From NCBI GenBank assembly GCA_003520425.1, contig DOUU01000318.1:5507-20650 (forward strand): a stretch of 15,144 nucleotides of DNA, given 5' to 3'. The notes under the pieces are model-generated. The model saw nothing but the letters and a program-made list of their open reading frames with translations. It did no database searches and had not been told where the DNA came from. Positions 1 to 7,389 of this stretch are shown here, piece after piece. The stretch comes from Deltaproteobacteria bacterium. Its GTDB lineage: Bacteria > Myxococcota_A > UBA9160. Position numbers and translations under genes: made by a program. Positions within the stretch are counted from its first letter, which is position 1. Every line of letters begins with the position of its first letter.

Positions 1-370
1 GGCGAAGGCGCCGTCGAGCGCGCCGGCGCCCACCATCGGAACGGGGGGCGTCAACTGGAACGGCGGCAAGTTCACGGGCGACGCCCTTGGCAAGGGTCCC
101 GAGGGCGCCTTCCACGCCGCGGTGACGGGCCGTTTCCGGAAGTACTACACGGAGCCGCCCGAGGCGTTTGGTCCGGCGGAGCTTGAGCTCCACGTGACGG
201 GGACGGGAGCCGTCCGCTCGTTCCGGCTGACAAAGTCTTCCGGCCTTCCGAAGAATGACGAGGCCATCCTGGCGGCCGCAGCGCGTGTTCAGGCGGAGGG
301 GCTGGGAACGTCGCCGCCTGAGAATCGCCCCCGCGTGGTCACGGTGCGCTTCATCCCGAGCTCTTCCTAG
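1..370 (+). CDS. TonB/TolA-like C-terminal domain protein (5' end outside window)
   Basis: The reading frame is open from base 2 to a TAG at 368-370, giving about 122 residues of a protein that begins before the window. The visible part starts with an Ala/Pro/Ser linker, then a Gly-rich stretch, then a domain with the TonB C-terminal pattern: an FRKYY...PP segment, a strand AELELHV, a turn TGTGAV, then FRLTKSSG, a helix around NDEAILAAAARV, and a final strand VVTVRF. In this family the domain carries proton-motive energy from ExbB/ExbD to outer-membrane receptors, or acts in TolA. The Pro/Ala-rich linker before it fits the periplasm-spanning part. A GTG at 122 lies inside the domain and is unlikely to be the start. 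Which partner receptor it serves cannot be seen. It ends convergently with the AraC-type gene, 112 bp away, so it belongs to a different transcription unit. Confidence 0.75.
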   Translation, partial: AKAPSSAPAPTIGTGGVNWNGGKFTGDALGKGPEGAFHAAVTGRFRKYYTEPPEAFGPAELELHVTGTGAVRSFRLTKSSGLPKNDEAILAAAARVQAEGLGTSPPENRPRVVTVRFIPSSS

Positions 371-482
371 CTCTGGCGATCCGAAATCGTTTGCAAAAGC
401 CTCTCAGTGTTCTCGTCCGTGTGAGGGGTGCTGGAGTGTGCGCACGGTGAGGGTCGCGAAGGCGGGCTCCCTTGGCCCGAGT

Positions 483-1379
483 TCAGCGAGTCGCGGGCGC
501 GAGGGGAAAGAATCGAGCGGAAAGCACGGAGGGAGCGGTGGAGTCTTCGCACTCCGTGCGATGCAGGCGCCGGTAACGGGTCGGCGTAGAGCCAGATCGC
601 CTGCGGAAGACCGAGTTGAAATGCGCAAGCGAGCTCCAGCCCGTCTCCCCCGCCACCTCAATAATCGGAAGGTCGGTTTGCGCGAGCAGCCTGCGCGCAC
701 GATCGAGGCGCAGCTGCGTCGCCCAGGCGCGAAAGCTCATGCCGAGAGCGTCCTGGAAGAGGCGGGAGGCCTGCCGCTCGGACACGGCCAGACGCGCTGC
801 GAGCGCTGGAAGCGAAAGGCCCTCCAAGGGCTCGCTTTGGATCGCCGCCAGGGTCTCGAGAAGACTGTCCGTCCGGGTTCGCCTTAAGAACACCGGCTTT
901 GCGGCTCCGGGCTCGGCCTCGGCTCCGAGCGCGACGAGCTCGAGCAGCGTCGAAACGAAACGCAAAGGAGCGCGCGTCGCTGCGAACTCGGGCTCGGAGG
1001 AAATCCGCCGAAGCAAGCGTACGCCCCTGCGTGCCAGGTCCGTCGACCCCCGCTGGATCGTGACGAGCCTCGGTAGGTGCCCGTTCGGGCCGTAGCCTGC
1101 GAGAGCGAAGGCGGCCTCCAACCAACGGGGAGAAAACCGCACTCCGACCACCTCTGCTTCCATTTGGCGAGCCCGCGCCTCGACGTGCGCCCCATCGGGA
1201 ACGATCAAGAGATCCGCTTCGAGCAGGCGCGCACCCCCCCCGTCTGCGAGCTGGAGCAGGAGCTCTCCGTGGGCGATCGAAATCACAGCGAAACCGTGGA
1301 TCGGCTGGGCTGCGCGTCCGACCTTCCAGCACTCCGGTTCGGGAACCGAGCTCTGATCAAGGCAATCAAAGGATGTCAC
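483..1379 (-). CDS. AraC-family transcriptional regulator
   Basis: 298 residues, the usual size for AraC regulators. Residues 170-272 form the DNA-binding domain. The first helix-turn-helix is around 190-211 (LPALAARLAVSERQASRLFQ), the linker helix carries RLDRARRLL, and the second helix-turn-helix around 238-260 has the signature PIIEVAGETGWSSLAHFNSVFRR (shown here split: PIIEVAGETGW / SSLAHFNSVFRR), followed by GSTPTRYRR. The N-terminal half (about 25-100) looks like a cupin-type sensing domain but is too divergent to suggest a ligand. The start is GTG at 1379, preceded by GAGG about 7 nt upstream. The gene is divergent from the TPS exoprotein with 178 bp between the starts, so it is a candidate regulator of that locus; this is inferred from position only. 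A run of eight C on the + strand (1234-1241; G8 in the coding sense, residues 47-49 GGG) lies early in the gene and could slip. Confidence 0.9.
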   Translation of the reverse strand: MTSFDCLDQSSVPEPECWKVGRAAQPIHGFAVISIAHGELLLQLADGGGARLLEADLLIVPDGAHVEARARQMEAEVVGVRFSPRWLEAAFALAGYGPNGHLPRLVTIQRGSTDLARRGVRLLRRISSEPEFAATRAPLRFVSTLLELVALGAEAEPGAAKPVFLRRTRTDSLLETLAAIQSEPLEGLSLPALAARLAVSERQASRLFQDALGMSFRAWATQLRLDRARRLLAQTDLPIIEVAGETGWSSLAHFNSVFRRRSGSTPTRYRRLHRTECEDSTAPSVLSARFFPLAPATR

Positions 1380-1557
1380 GAGAGCCCCTCACCCGCGGCG
1401 ATCGTAGGCCGCCGTACGTGACAAAATTGTCCCGGCGGTATGTAGGACTGAAGGACTCTTGGTGTCGGCGATTCCCATCGGACAAGACGAGATCACGAGA
1501 TCTTCACAGGATCCCGCAAACTTCCTCACCATGACGTTTTGGAGAAGCTGACGCGGG
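1380..1557. promoter_or_regulatory. Divergent intergenic region between AraC-type gene and tpsA
   Basis: This 178-bp gap must contain the promoters of both divergent genes. I see no convincing -35/-10 pair on either strand. It does contain two short inverted repeats: GACAA-AA-TTGTC at 1420-1431, flanked by CCGCC on one side and GGCGG on the other, and AGATC-ACGA-GATCT at 1490-1503. It also holds the ribosome-binding region of each gene. Confidence 0.6.
1420..1431. promoter_or_regulatory. Inverted repeat, candidate operator
   Basis: GACAA, two A, TTGTC forms a symmetric site. Outside it lie CCGCC (left, 6 nt away) and GGCGG (right, 2 nt away), giving a longer imperfect dyad. It lies about 41 bp upstream of the AraC-type GTG and about 127 bp upstream of the TPS ATG, a plausible place for autoregulation or divergent control. 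The symmetry is visible in the sequence; the role is inferred. AraC proteins often bind direct rather than inverted repeats, which counts against this regulator being the binder. Confidence 0.3.
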
Positions 1558-4500
1558 ATGGCGCGGCCTCGCTTCAGCTTTGGCAAACTACAAGTCGTGG
1601 CTCCCCCCTCGCGAATTGCCCAAGCGCTGGCGCTCTGCCTTGCAGAGCTCCTTTTCCTTGTGCCTCCCGCCCTCGCCAATCCCCAGGGCGGGGTTGTGCA
1701 CGGGGGGAGCGCCGTGATTACCGGTCAGGGGACTCCCGTCGTCACCGTCCACCAGTTCAGCAATACCGCGGTCCTCTCCTGGCAGACCTTCAATATCCAG
1801 CGCGGGGAGACCACGAACTTTCAGCAGCCAGGGGCGAACTCCGTCGCGATCAATCGGATTCTCGACGGCCAGGCCTCGACGATCCTCGGAAGCTTGAACG
1901 CGACGGGCCACGTCTATCTAATCAACCCCAACGGAATCCTCTTCGGCAACGGCTCCGCGGTGAACGTCTACGCCTTAACCGCCGCGACGTCGGTCAAGGC
2001 GGGGCAGGTCGCGGCTCTGAGCCATGACGGCTTCGATCCCTCCGCCGTCTCCGCCGCCGGAGCGAAGATCGAGAACCAGGGCCGGATCACGGCCGGGCCC
2101 GGCGGTTTCGTCTACCTCGTGGCGCCGGATGTCAAGAATGGTCAAGACGGCGTGATCGTCGCGCCCGGTGGCGAGATCCAGCTCGCCGCCGGTGCAACGG
2201 TTTATCTGACGGATCGCCCCGACGGGACGGGTCTTGCCATCGCTTACACCGCCCCCGGCTCCCCGGGCGGAGCGGCCGTGAACCTGGGCCAGCTCGTCTC
2301 CGATGCGGGGTTCGTGAAGATGCGTGCGGCCATCGTGCGCCAGAACGGGCTCGTCGAGGCCAACTCGGTGCGCGAGAAGAACGGCAAGATCGAGCTCGTG
2401 GCGGACAACTCCCTGGAGCTTGGGAGCGGGAGCGTGACCGAAGCTCGCGGAGGGAGCGACGGCGCCTCCCCGGGCGGGTCCATCCAAGCTTATTCCGCAG
2501 GCGACGCTGCGGTACAAAGCGGCGCCGTCGTCGATGCCTCGGGTGGAGCGCAGGGCGGCGCCGGGGGCTCGATCGACGTAAGCGCAAAGGGGAAGGTGGC
2601 TCTCTCGGGCACCTTCCGGGTCGCGGGACATCACGGATCGAAAGGCGGACGGATCCTCGTGGATCCCGCACAAGTGGAGATCAGCGGAACCCAGACCATC
2701 GACGGTGGGAGCGGCTCGGTGAGCGTGGAGGCGAGCCAGACCATCGCGCTCGATCCTGGCGCCACGGTGTCCCTGGTGAATCCCATGGGAACGCCCACCT
2801 ACGGGCTCTACTCCGGCGGCGACATCGTTTTTGGCGAGGGCTCGCAGATCACCGACGCGAGCTCGCCCGGCACGCAACAGAACCACTGGAACGTCCAGCT
2901 CATTGCAGGCGCGGTCGATCAGGATGTCAACCTGACCGGCAGCCAGGTCGTGGCGAGCCCTACACTCGCGAAAGACACAAAGCTCAACTCCCAAGGCCCT
3001 ACTTCGGGAGGGATCTACCTCTCCGGAGGAAGCGGGACCACGGGGGCTTTGCAGCCCCTCTCGAACAACGGTCTCGTGTCGCTCAGTGCCGGCGATCTGA
3101 CTGCGCTCGCCGCCGGCGATATCTGGATCGGAAACGGAGGCGGGCTTCAGGACCAGACCGGCAACATCGACGTCGAGGCGGGACGCAATGTGTCCTTTGC
3201 CGCGGGGCAAACCCAGGACTCGGTGATCGAGAACGGCTCGGGCTCGATCCGTGTCGTGGCCGGCGGCTCGGTGCTCTTGAATGCCCAGGGGGACGGCAAC
3301 GCCGCGATCCGAACGCGAGGGATCCAGGATCCGAGCAATCCAAACCTGCCCTCCCGCATCGACGGCGGAAGCATCGTCGTGTGGGCGCAGACCGGCGACG
3401 TAGACGCGGGGGACGCGAATCGCTGGCTCCAGCCCGGGCCGGCGACGAAGACGGCTGGCCTCGACATCATGCCCGTCGTGGCGGACGGGATCCTGGGCAT
3501 TGGGAGCGAGGCGGGGGGGAACGTCACCGTGGTCGCCGGTGGAAACGTGACGACCGGGAACTCGCTGCTCCCGCGAACCGGGGGTTCCGCCAGCAACGAG
3601 GACGGTGTCGGGGACTATACCGGTGGACACATTGGAGTGTTTGGTCAGCCGGTCGACCTCGTTCCAAGGACGAGGACGCAGAGCAACAAGCTTCTGCCCA
3701 ATCCGCCCGAGAGCGATCTCCTCGTCGTGGCTGGAGACAACATCACCGGGGACTACATGGTGCGCCAAGGGGCAGGGGTCTTCCGGGCCGGCTACGCGTT
3801 GGCGCCAAACGTGGATCCGGGCTCGCTCAGCGCGGCGCAGGTCGTTCTCGCTGCGCCGGGCACAGCTGCAAGTCAGCTCGTGCGCAGCGCCGTCACGGCC
3901 GATCCGACACAAGGCTGGGTCGGCACGCTGGCGCGGCCCATCACCTTCGATCTTCTCTTCGGGAGGCCTCTTTCGAATGGCGCTACGATCGACGTACTCG
4001 GGGCCAACGGCGTTGCGGTGCGGACGATTGAGTCTCCGAGCCTCGTCTATCCTCCGTTCGGGACGCTTGGGCTCCCGAACCTCCAGGTCCCCGGCTACTC
4101 GCCGCAGGACGCGGCATATCTCGAGGCCGAGACCGGGGACGTGGCGCTTCTCGAAAACGACATCGTGATCGCGTCCCAAGACGGGACAACTCTCACCAAC
4201 AACGACAACGTGCGCATCCTGCCCCCGAGCCTGCGGGTCACCACGCATCCCTTCCAGCGCGGACTCGAGTCCAGGGGCGGTGATTTCGTCCTGCTGAACG
4301 ACTTCGTGCTCTTCCCCTCGGCCTCCGGGGGTCTCACCCTCAACGTCGCGGGGCAGGTGCGCACTGCAAACTACGCGGTCACCGGCCCGGCGAGCTTTTT
4401 CCTGAACGCCGATACCGTGGGGGCGGCGGCGCTGCAGGCGATTACCATCCCCTCCGGAACGGTGCTCGTCGATCCCCTGACTGGGCTTCAGTTCACCCTC

Positions 4501-7059
4501 ATCGGATCCCTCAACTTCCAGCCGCGACTCCCCGCGACGCCCGCGGAAGGCTCCCTCCTGTTCCGAGCGACGCCCGCGGCTGCCGACTCGGCGGTCTTGA
4601 TTCCGCAGGGAACCCGCATCGCCGACCAATACGGTCACGTCTACACGGTGGTGAGCAATTCGGAGATCCCGGCGCCGAGCGGCCGCTTCTCCCAAGGGAC
4701 GGTCACCTTCTTCGCCTCCGCCGCGGCTCCTGGGGCGACGATTCCCCAGGGCACCGTCTTTACCACCCCAAGCGGGCTCGTGTTCACAACAAATGCCCAG
4801 GTGGTGCTCCTCCCCGGCCAGCGCGAAGCGGTCGCGAGCGTCACGGCGCTCAGTCCGGGAGTCGATGCGGCCGCAGCGACGCTGCAGCTTCAGACTGCCA
4901 TCCAAGGGGTTGCCCTTGCCACGAATCGAGAGTCGACGGATCGACCCGCCCAGATCCAGGTGCTGGTTCAGTCTGTCGGCGTCGGCAGCCAAACGAACCA
5001 GTTCGCGCCGAAAACGGTAGCCAGCCTGCTTGATCCCGTGCCTGGAATCGAGGGAGTCTACAACTCCGCGGCGATCAGCGGGGGTACGGATCCTGCTCCC
5101 TTTGGGGTCGACCCGAACAGCGGGGGTGTGCAGGTGCGGGCGCAGCTCAACGGCCCGATCGCGACCCTCGCGGCAGGCCATGTCCTCGTGCTCAAGGATC
5201 CCTCGATTCTTCCCAAGGGGGTCTCGCCCCAAGACGTGCAATTGATTCCGAGTGCGTCCGGGAGCTCGTCGGTGACCTACGCGCCCGCAGTCTTGAAAGC
5301 CTTGGACGTGGAGGTCAACCCGCAGGGCGTCATTACCTCGACCCGCATCGATCCCTCTCCAACGGAGCTTGCCTTCCCCGAGGGTAACGAGGTCTGGTTT
5401 CGCGATTTGGGCAGCGGCACCACAGCGCTCCTGAAGCAGTCCGATGCAGATCCTTCGTACGACTCGCGCTCGCCGCGCGTGAGCAACGCCCTCGACTATT
5501 TCAGCTACTACACCACATGTCGCTCGGGCGCCGCCTTGTCGGCCTGCGGCGCCAACGGTTTGAAGCTGCCGCCGGTCCTCGGGACCGGGCCCACACACGC
5601 GCACGACACGACCCCCGCCTCGCTCTTTGCGGACGGAGGATTCACGCGCGTACAGCTCGATTTGGCACAGCCCGCCCTGCTGAGCACAAATGGCAACGTC
5701 TTCGACCTGGGGCTCCGAACAGAGCAGAGTTCGGCCTCGGAACAGACCGTGATCAACGTCCCGAACGGGGACGCGAGCTTTGGAGCAGGCACGCAGACGC
5801 TCATTGACACCCAGGAGATCGATCCCAAGACGCATCTGCACGAGCGGATTCCGGTCGCGGTGCCGACCGATGCGGGGAGCGGACTTGAGGTCAGCGGTCC
5901 CGGGAGCGCCGAGATTCTGGTCGGGGTCATTCCCTTTGCGCAGGCAGACAAGGATCACGACGGCGTCATCACGGAGAACGAGTTCCCAGGTTCTTCTGCG
6001 GTCTTCGCGTCCCTGGAGCAACCCAATGCCTTTGGGATCCTCGAACCCGAGCTCACAGCGCAGGAGGCACCCTTCATTCCCACCGGGAAGGGGGGGGCGC
6101 TCACGCTGGCGAGCTCCGCGAGCAGCGGATTTCTCCTCGGGCTGCAGACCATCGGAAATCTCCCGGACCTCCCATTTGCCCCCGGCGGGGCGAACCTCAC
6201 GGTCGTTACCGCGGGGGATATTCTTCTCCAAGACCGAGGATTCATCGGTACGTTGCAGGGGGGCACGCTCTATGTCTCAAGCGTGGGGGGCCAGATCCTC
6301 GGCGGCTTCCCGTCGACGAGCATCGGTGAAAAGCGCGGCATCGTGACCCTCTACAGCACCCCCGGCATCGAGCAGCACGCCGCGAATGCCAGCGGGGGAG
6401 GAGCCATCTCGGTGGACTCCTTCGGAGACTTCAATATCGGAGGACTCGCCCTCGCTGCGTTGTCGGGCAGCTCGATTACCATTGACAGCCGCGGGGGCTC
6501 GGTGGACGCCGGTCTTGGAGCCCCATTCTCGTCCCCGACGATCCTGTTCTCTGAAAACGCCGGTGGACTCGTCGTGCAATACGCGGGAAGCGGAGTCTTC
6601 TCCAACGGAGGCGCGATCGACATCGTCGCCAAGAAGATCGTCGACATCGGCGCGGGCATCTCTGGGGGGGTCATCAACATCACTGCGTCGAGCGTTCTCG
6701 CGGGATCGGGCACGATCAATTCCAGCAGCACCGTCACCTTCAACGTGACGGGGTCGATCAGTGGCAACGTCCAAGCCGTGGGCTCGATCAACATCGCAAG
6801 TGGAACGCTCTCGAGCACGGCAACCGCGAGCTCTACGGGCGGCTTGGTGACGGGTGCCGGCGCCGCGGCCGTCGCTTCCAACACGGGATCCGGCCGAGCC
6901 AGCTCCGAGAACAGCCTTGCCTCGAGCACCTTCGAACGGGCCACGTATTCGAGCGGGCTCGAGAACGCGGCGAGCGGCGGCGCCTCGGGCAAACGTGTCG
7001 TCCTGATCGACGTCTCCTCGCAGCCCTGCAGCCCGCAGGACAAGGACTGCAGCTCCTAA
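1558..7059 (+). CDS. Two-partner-secretion exoprotein (TpsA, filamentous-hemagglutinin type)
   Basis: 1833 residues. The ATG at 1558 is the first start after an in-frame TGA at 1549; the ribosome-binding site (GGAG at 1541-1544) is weak and distant. A long signal peptide (1-40) ends PPALA/NPQGG. The TPS domain follows (about 41-290) with the hallmark NPNGI at 123-127, and a GRILVDP motif at 364-370 that is common just after it. The middle is beta-helix-like, with repeated units such as GNVTVVAGGNV. Residues 962 to about 1122 hold three IPxGT repeats resembling phage baseplate-J modules. A canonical EF-hand loop lies at 1464-1475 (DKDHDGVITENE). The protein ends with Cys1824 and Cys1831, recalling the disulfide anchor of HMW1. 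In this family the TPS domain is recognised by the POTRA domains of a TpsB pore and the protein folds on the cell surface, usually as an adhesin. The likely TpsB is at 13251. G7-G8 tracts occur at 3513, 6090 and 6664. Confidence 0.93.
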   Translation: MARPRFSFGKLQVVAPPSRIAQALALCLAELLFLVPPALANPQGGVVHGGSAVITGQGTPVVTVHQFSNTAVLSWQTFNIQRGETTNFQQPGANSVAINRILDGQASTILGSLNATGHVYLINPNGILFGNGSAVNVYALTAATSVKAGQVAALSHDGFDPSAVSAAGAKIENQGRITAGPGGFVYLVAPDVKNGQDGVIVAPGGEIQLAAGATVYLTDRPDGTGLAIAYTAPGSPGGAAVNLGQLVSDAGFVKMRAAIVRQNGLVEANSVREKNGKIELVADNSLELGSGSVTEARGGSDGASPGGSIQAYSAGDAAVQSGAVVDASGGAQGGAGGSIDVSAKGKVALSGTFRVAGHHGSKGGRILVDPAQVEISGTQTIDGGSGSVSVEASQTIALDPGATVSLVNPMGTPTYGLYSGGDIVFGEGSQITDASSPGTQQNHWNVQLIAGAVDQDVNLTGSQVVASPTLAKDTKLNSQGPTSGGIYLSGGSGTTGALQPLSNNGLVSLSAGDLTALAAGDIWIGNGGGLQDQTGNIDVEAGRNVSFAAGQTQDSVIENGSGSIRVVAGGSVLLNAQGDGNAAIRTRGIQDPSNPNLPSRIDGGSIVVWAQTGDVDAGDANRWLQPGPATKTAGLDIMPVVADGILGIGSEAGGNVTVVAGGNVTTGNSLLPRTGGSASNEDGVGDYTGGHIGVFGQPVDLVPRTRTQSNKLLPNPPESDLLVVAGDNITGDYMVRQGAGVFRAGYALAPNVDPGSLSAAQVVLAAPGTAASQLVRSAVTADPTQGWVGTLARPITFDLLFGRPLSNGATIDVLGANGVAVRTIESPSLVYPPFGTLGLPNLQVPGYSPQDAAYLEAETGDVALLENDIVIASQDGTTLTNNDNVRILPPSLRVTTHPFQRGLESRGGDFVLLNDFVLFPSASGGLTLNVAGQVRTANYAVTGPASFFLNADTVGAAALQAITIPSGTVLVDPLTGLQFTLIGSLNFQPRLPATPAEGSLLFRATPAAADSAVLIPQGTRIADQYGHVYTVVSNSEIPAPSGRFSQGTVTFFASAAAPGATIPQGTVFTTPSGLVFTTNAQVVLLPGQREAVASVTALSPGVDAAAATLQLQTAIQGVALATNRESTDRPAQIQVLVQSVGVGSQTNQFAPKTVASLLDPVPGIEGVYNSAAISGGTDPAPFGVDPNSGGVQVRAQLNGPIATLAAGHVLVLKDPSILPKGVSPQDVQLIPSASGSSSVTYAPAVLKALDVEVNPQGVITSTRIDPSPTELAFPEGNEVWFRDLGSGTTALLKQSDADPSYDSRSPRVSNALDYFSYYTTCRSGAALSACGANGLKLPPVLGTGPTHAHDTTPASLFADGGFTRVQLDLAQPALLSTNGNVFDLGLRTEQSSASEQTVINVPNGDASFGAGTQTLIDTQEIDPKTHLHERIPVAVPTDAGSGLEVSGPGSAEILVGVIPFAQADKDHDGVITENEFPGSSAVFASLEQPNAFGILEPELTAQEAPFIPTGKGGALTLASSASSGFLLGLQTIGNLPDLPFAPGGANLTVVTAGDILLQDRGFIGTLQGGTLYVSSVGGQILGGFPSTSIGEKRGIVTLYSTPGIEQHAANASGGGAISVDSFGDFNIGGLALAALSGSSITIDSRGGSVDAGLGAPFSSPTILFSENAGGLVVQYAGSGVFSNGGAIDIVAKKIVDIGAGISGGVINITASSVLAGSGTINSSSTVTFNVTGSISGNVQAVGSINIASGTLSSTATASSTGGLVTGAGAAAVASNTGSGRASSENSLASSTFERATYSSGLENAASGGASGKRVVLIDVSSQPCSPQDKDCSS
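4441..4980 (+). repeat. Three IPxGT repeat modules inside TpsA (baseplate-J-like)
   Basis: Within the exoprotein, three units of about 47-51 residues each begin with IPxGT: IPSGT at residue 964, IPQGT at 1015 and IPQGT at 1062. Each is followed about nine residues later by a GL-x-FT or GHVYT strand. The third unit continues with LLPGQREAVASVTALSPG. By eye this matches the repeated N-terminal modules of phage and contractile-tail baseplate J/gp47 proteins (IPAGT, then F.TT, then a strand ending in EPG). The repeat is seen in the sequence; the relationship to baseplate J is pattern recognition, not a database result. A generic beta-sandwich repeat is the main alternative. Confidence 0.6.
5947..5982 (+). 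other. EF-hand calcium-binding loop in TpsA
   Basis: Residues 1464-1475 read DKDHDGVITENE, followed by Phe. All ligand positions of a canonical 12-residue loop are filled: Asp at 1, 3 and 5, Gly at 6, Thr at 9 and Glu at 12, with Ile at position 8. A single loop without a clear paired EF hand suggests structural calcium in an extracellular protein rather than signalling. Confidence 0.7.
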
Positions 7060-7063
7060 TCCT

Positions 7064-7084
7064 CGCAGCAGGCTCCTGCGTGCG
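7064..7084 (+). terminator. Weak hairpin after tpsA
   Basis: CGCAGCAGG pairs with CCTGCGTGCG with one bulged G; the real loop is GCTC. It begins 5 nt after the tpsA stop codon. No run of T follows, so it is at best a pause site or the stem of a factor-dependent terminator. Confidence 0.3.
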
Positions 7085-7351
7085 GCGGCGCCTCTCTGCT
7101 TGTCTCCACCCTGACTTTCTTGTGGCATTGGTGTGAGCTTCGCGACGCGAGCGTTCTCCAAGCCACCTACTCGCAGAACGCGAGACGTATATTGCGGGCG
7201 GCGGCGAGAAGGTCCTTCCCTTCTCCGTCGACACCGGAAATCCTTTGTTGAGTGTCCGCAAACCGCGTCGTTTTGGCTGCGGAACGAAAGTTTGGAGAGC
7301 GTCCTTCCCGTAGGATCGGGCTGTCCAAAGTGTGGACTGTCCGGTGACTCA

Positions 7352-7369
7352 ACCCTGGTTTGTCAGGGT
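7352..7369 (+). promoter_or_regulatory. Leader hairpin just before PEP-CTERM gene 1
   Basis: A perfect 6-bp stem, ACCCTG with CAGGGT, around a GTTTGT loop. It ends 20 nt before the ATG at 7390 and just upstream of the GGAAGGAAG ribosome-binding site, so it could affect translation or mRNA stability. The structure is visible; a role is inferred. Confidence 0.3.
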
Positions 7370-7389
7370 ACCACGGGAAGGAAGCAGCC

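Larger units (their letters stand above)
7060..7389. other. 330-bp non-coding region between tpsA and the first PEP-CTERM gene
   Basis: No supported gene lies here. Just after the tpsA stop is a GC-rich hairpin (7064-7084) without a T-tract. A TATATT hexamer occurs at 7188-7193, unusual in such G+C-rich sequence, but no good -35 sits 17 bp upstream. Near the 3' end are two hairpins: GTCCA-AAGTG-TGGAC (7323-7337) and ACCCTG-GTTTGT-CAGGGT (7352-7369), the second only about 20 nt before the PEP-CTERM start codon. It may be a promoter plus a structured leader. I could not match it to a known riboswitch. Confidence 0.5.

Noticed and set aside
658..1332. Other open frames overlapping the AraC-type gene on both strands
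   Set aside because: The AraC DNA-binding domain is unmistakable in the 483-1379 minus frame; the overlapping products are low-complexity Arg/Ser/Ala-rich sequences.
1975..6231. A very long open frame (1418 codons) on the minus strand inside tpsA
   Set aside because: The plus-strand frame carries a signal peptide, TPS domain and EF-hand loop. The minus-strand product is Arg/Asp/Gly-rich with no recognisable domain, as expected for an antisense shadow in G+C-rich DNA.
7121..7140. TGGCATTGGTG string resembling a sigma-54 -24 element
   Set aside because: The GC of the -12 element is one base out of register, and spacing is strict for sigma-54.
7240..7389. Cyclic-di-GMP (GEMM) riboswitch before PEP-CTERM gene 1
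   Set aside because: Two hairpins are present, but the conserved GEMM core elements around GCAAAGCC are absent.
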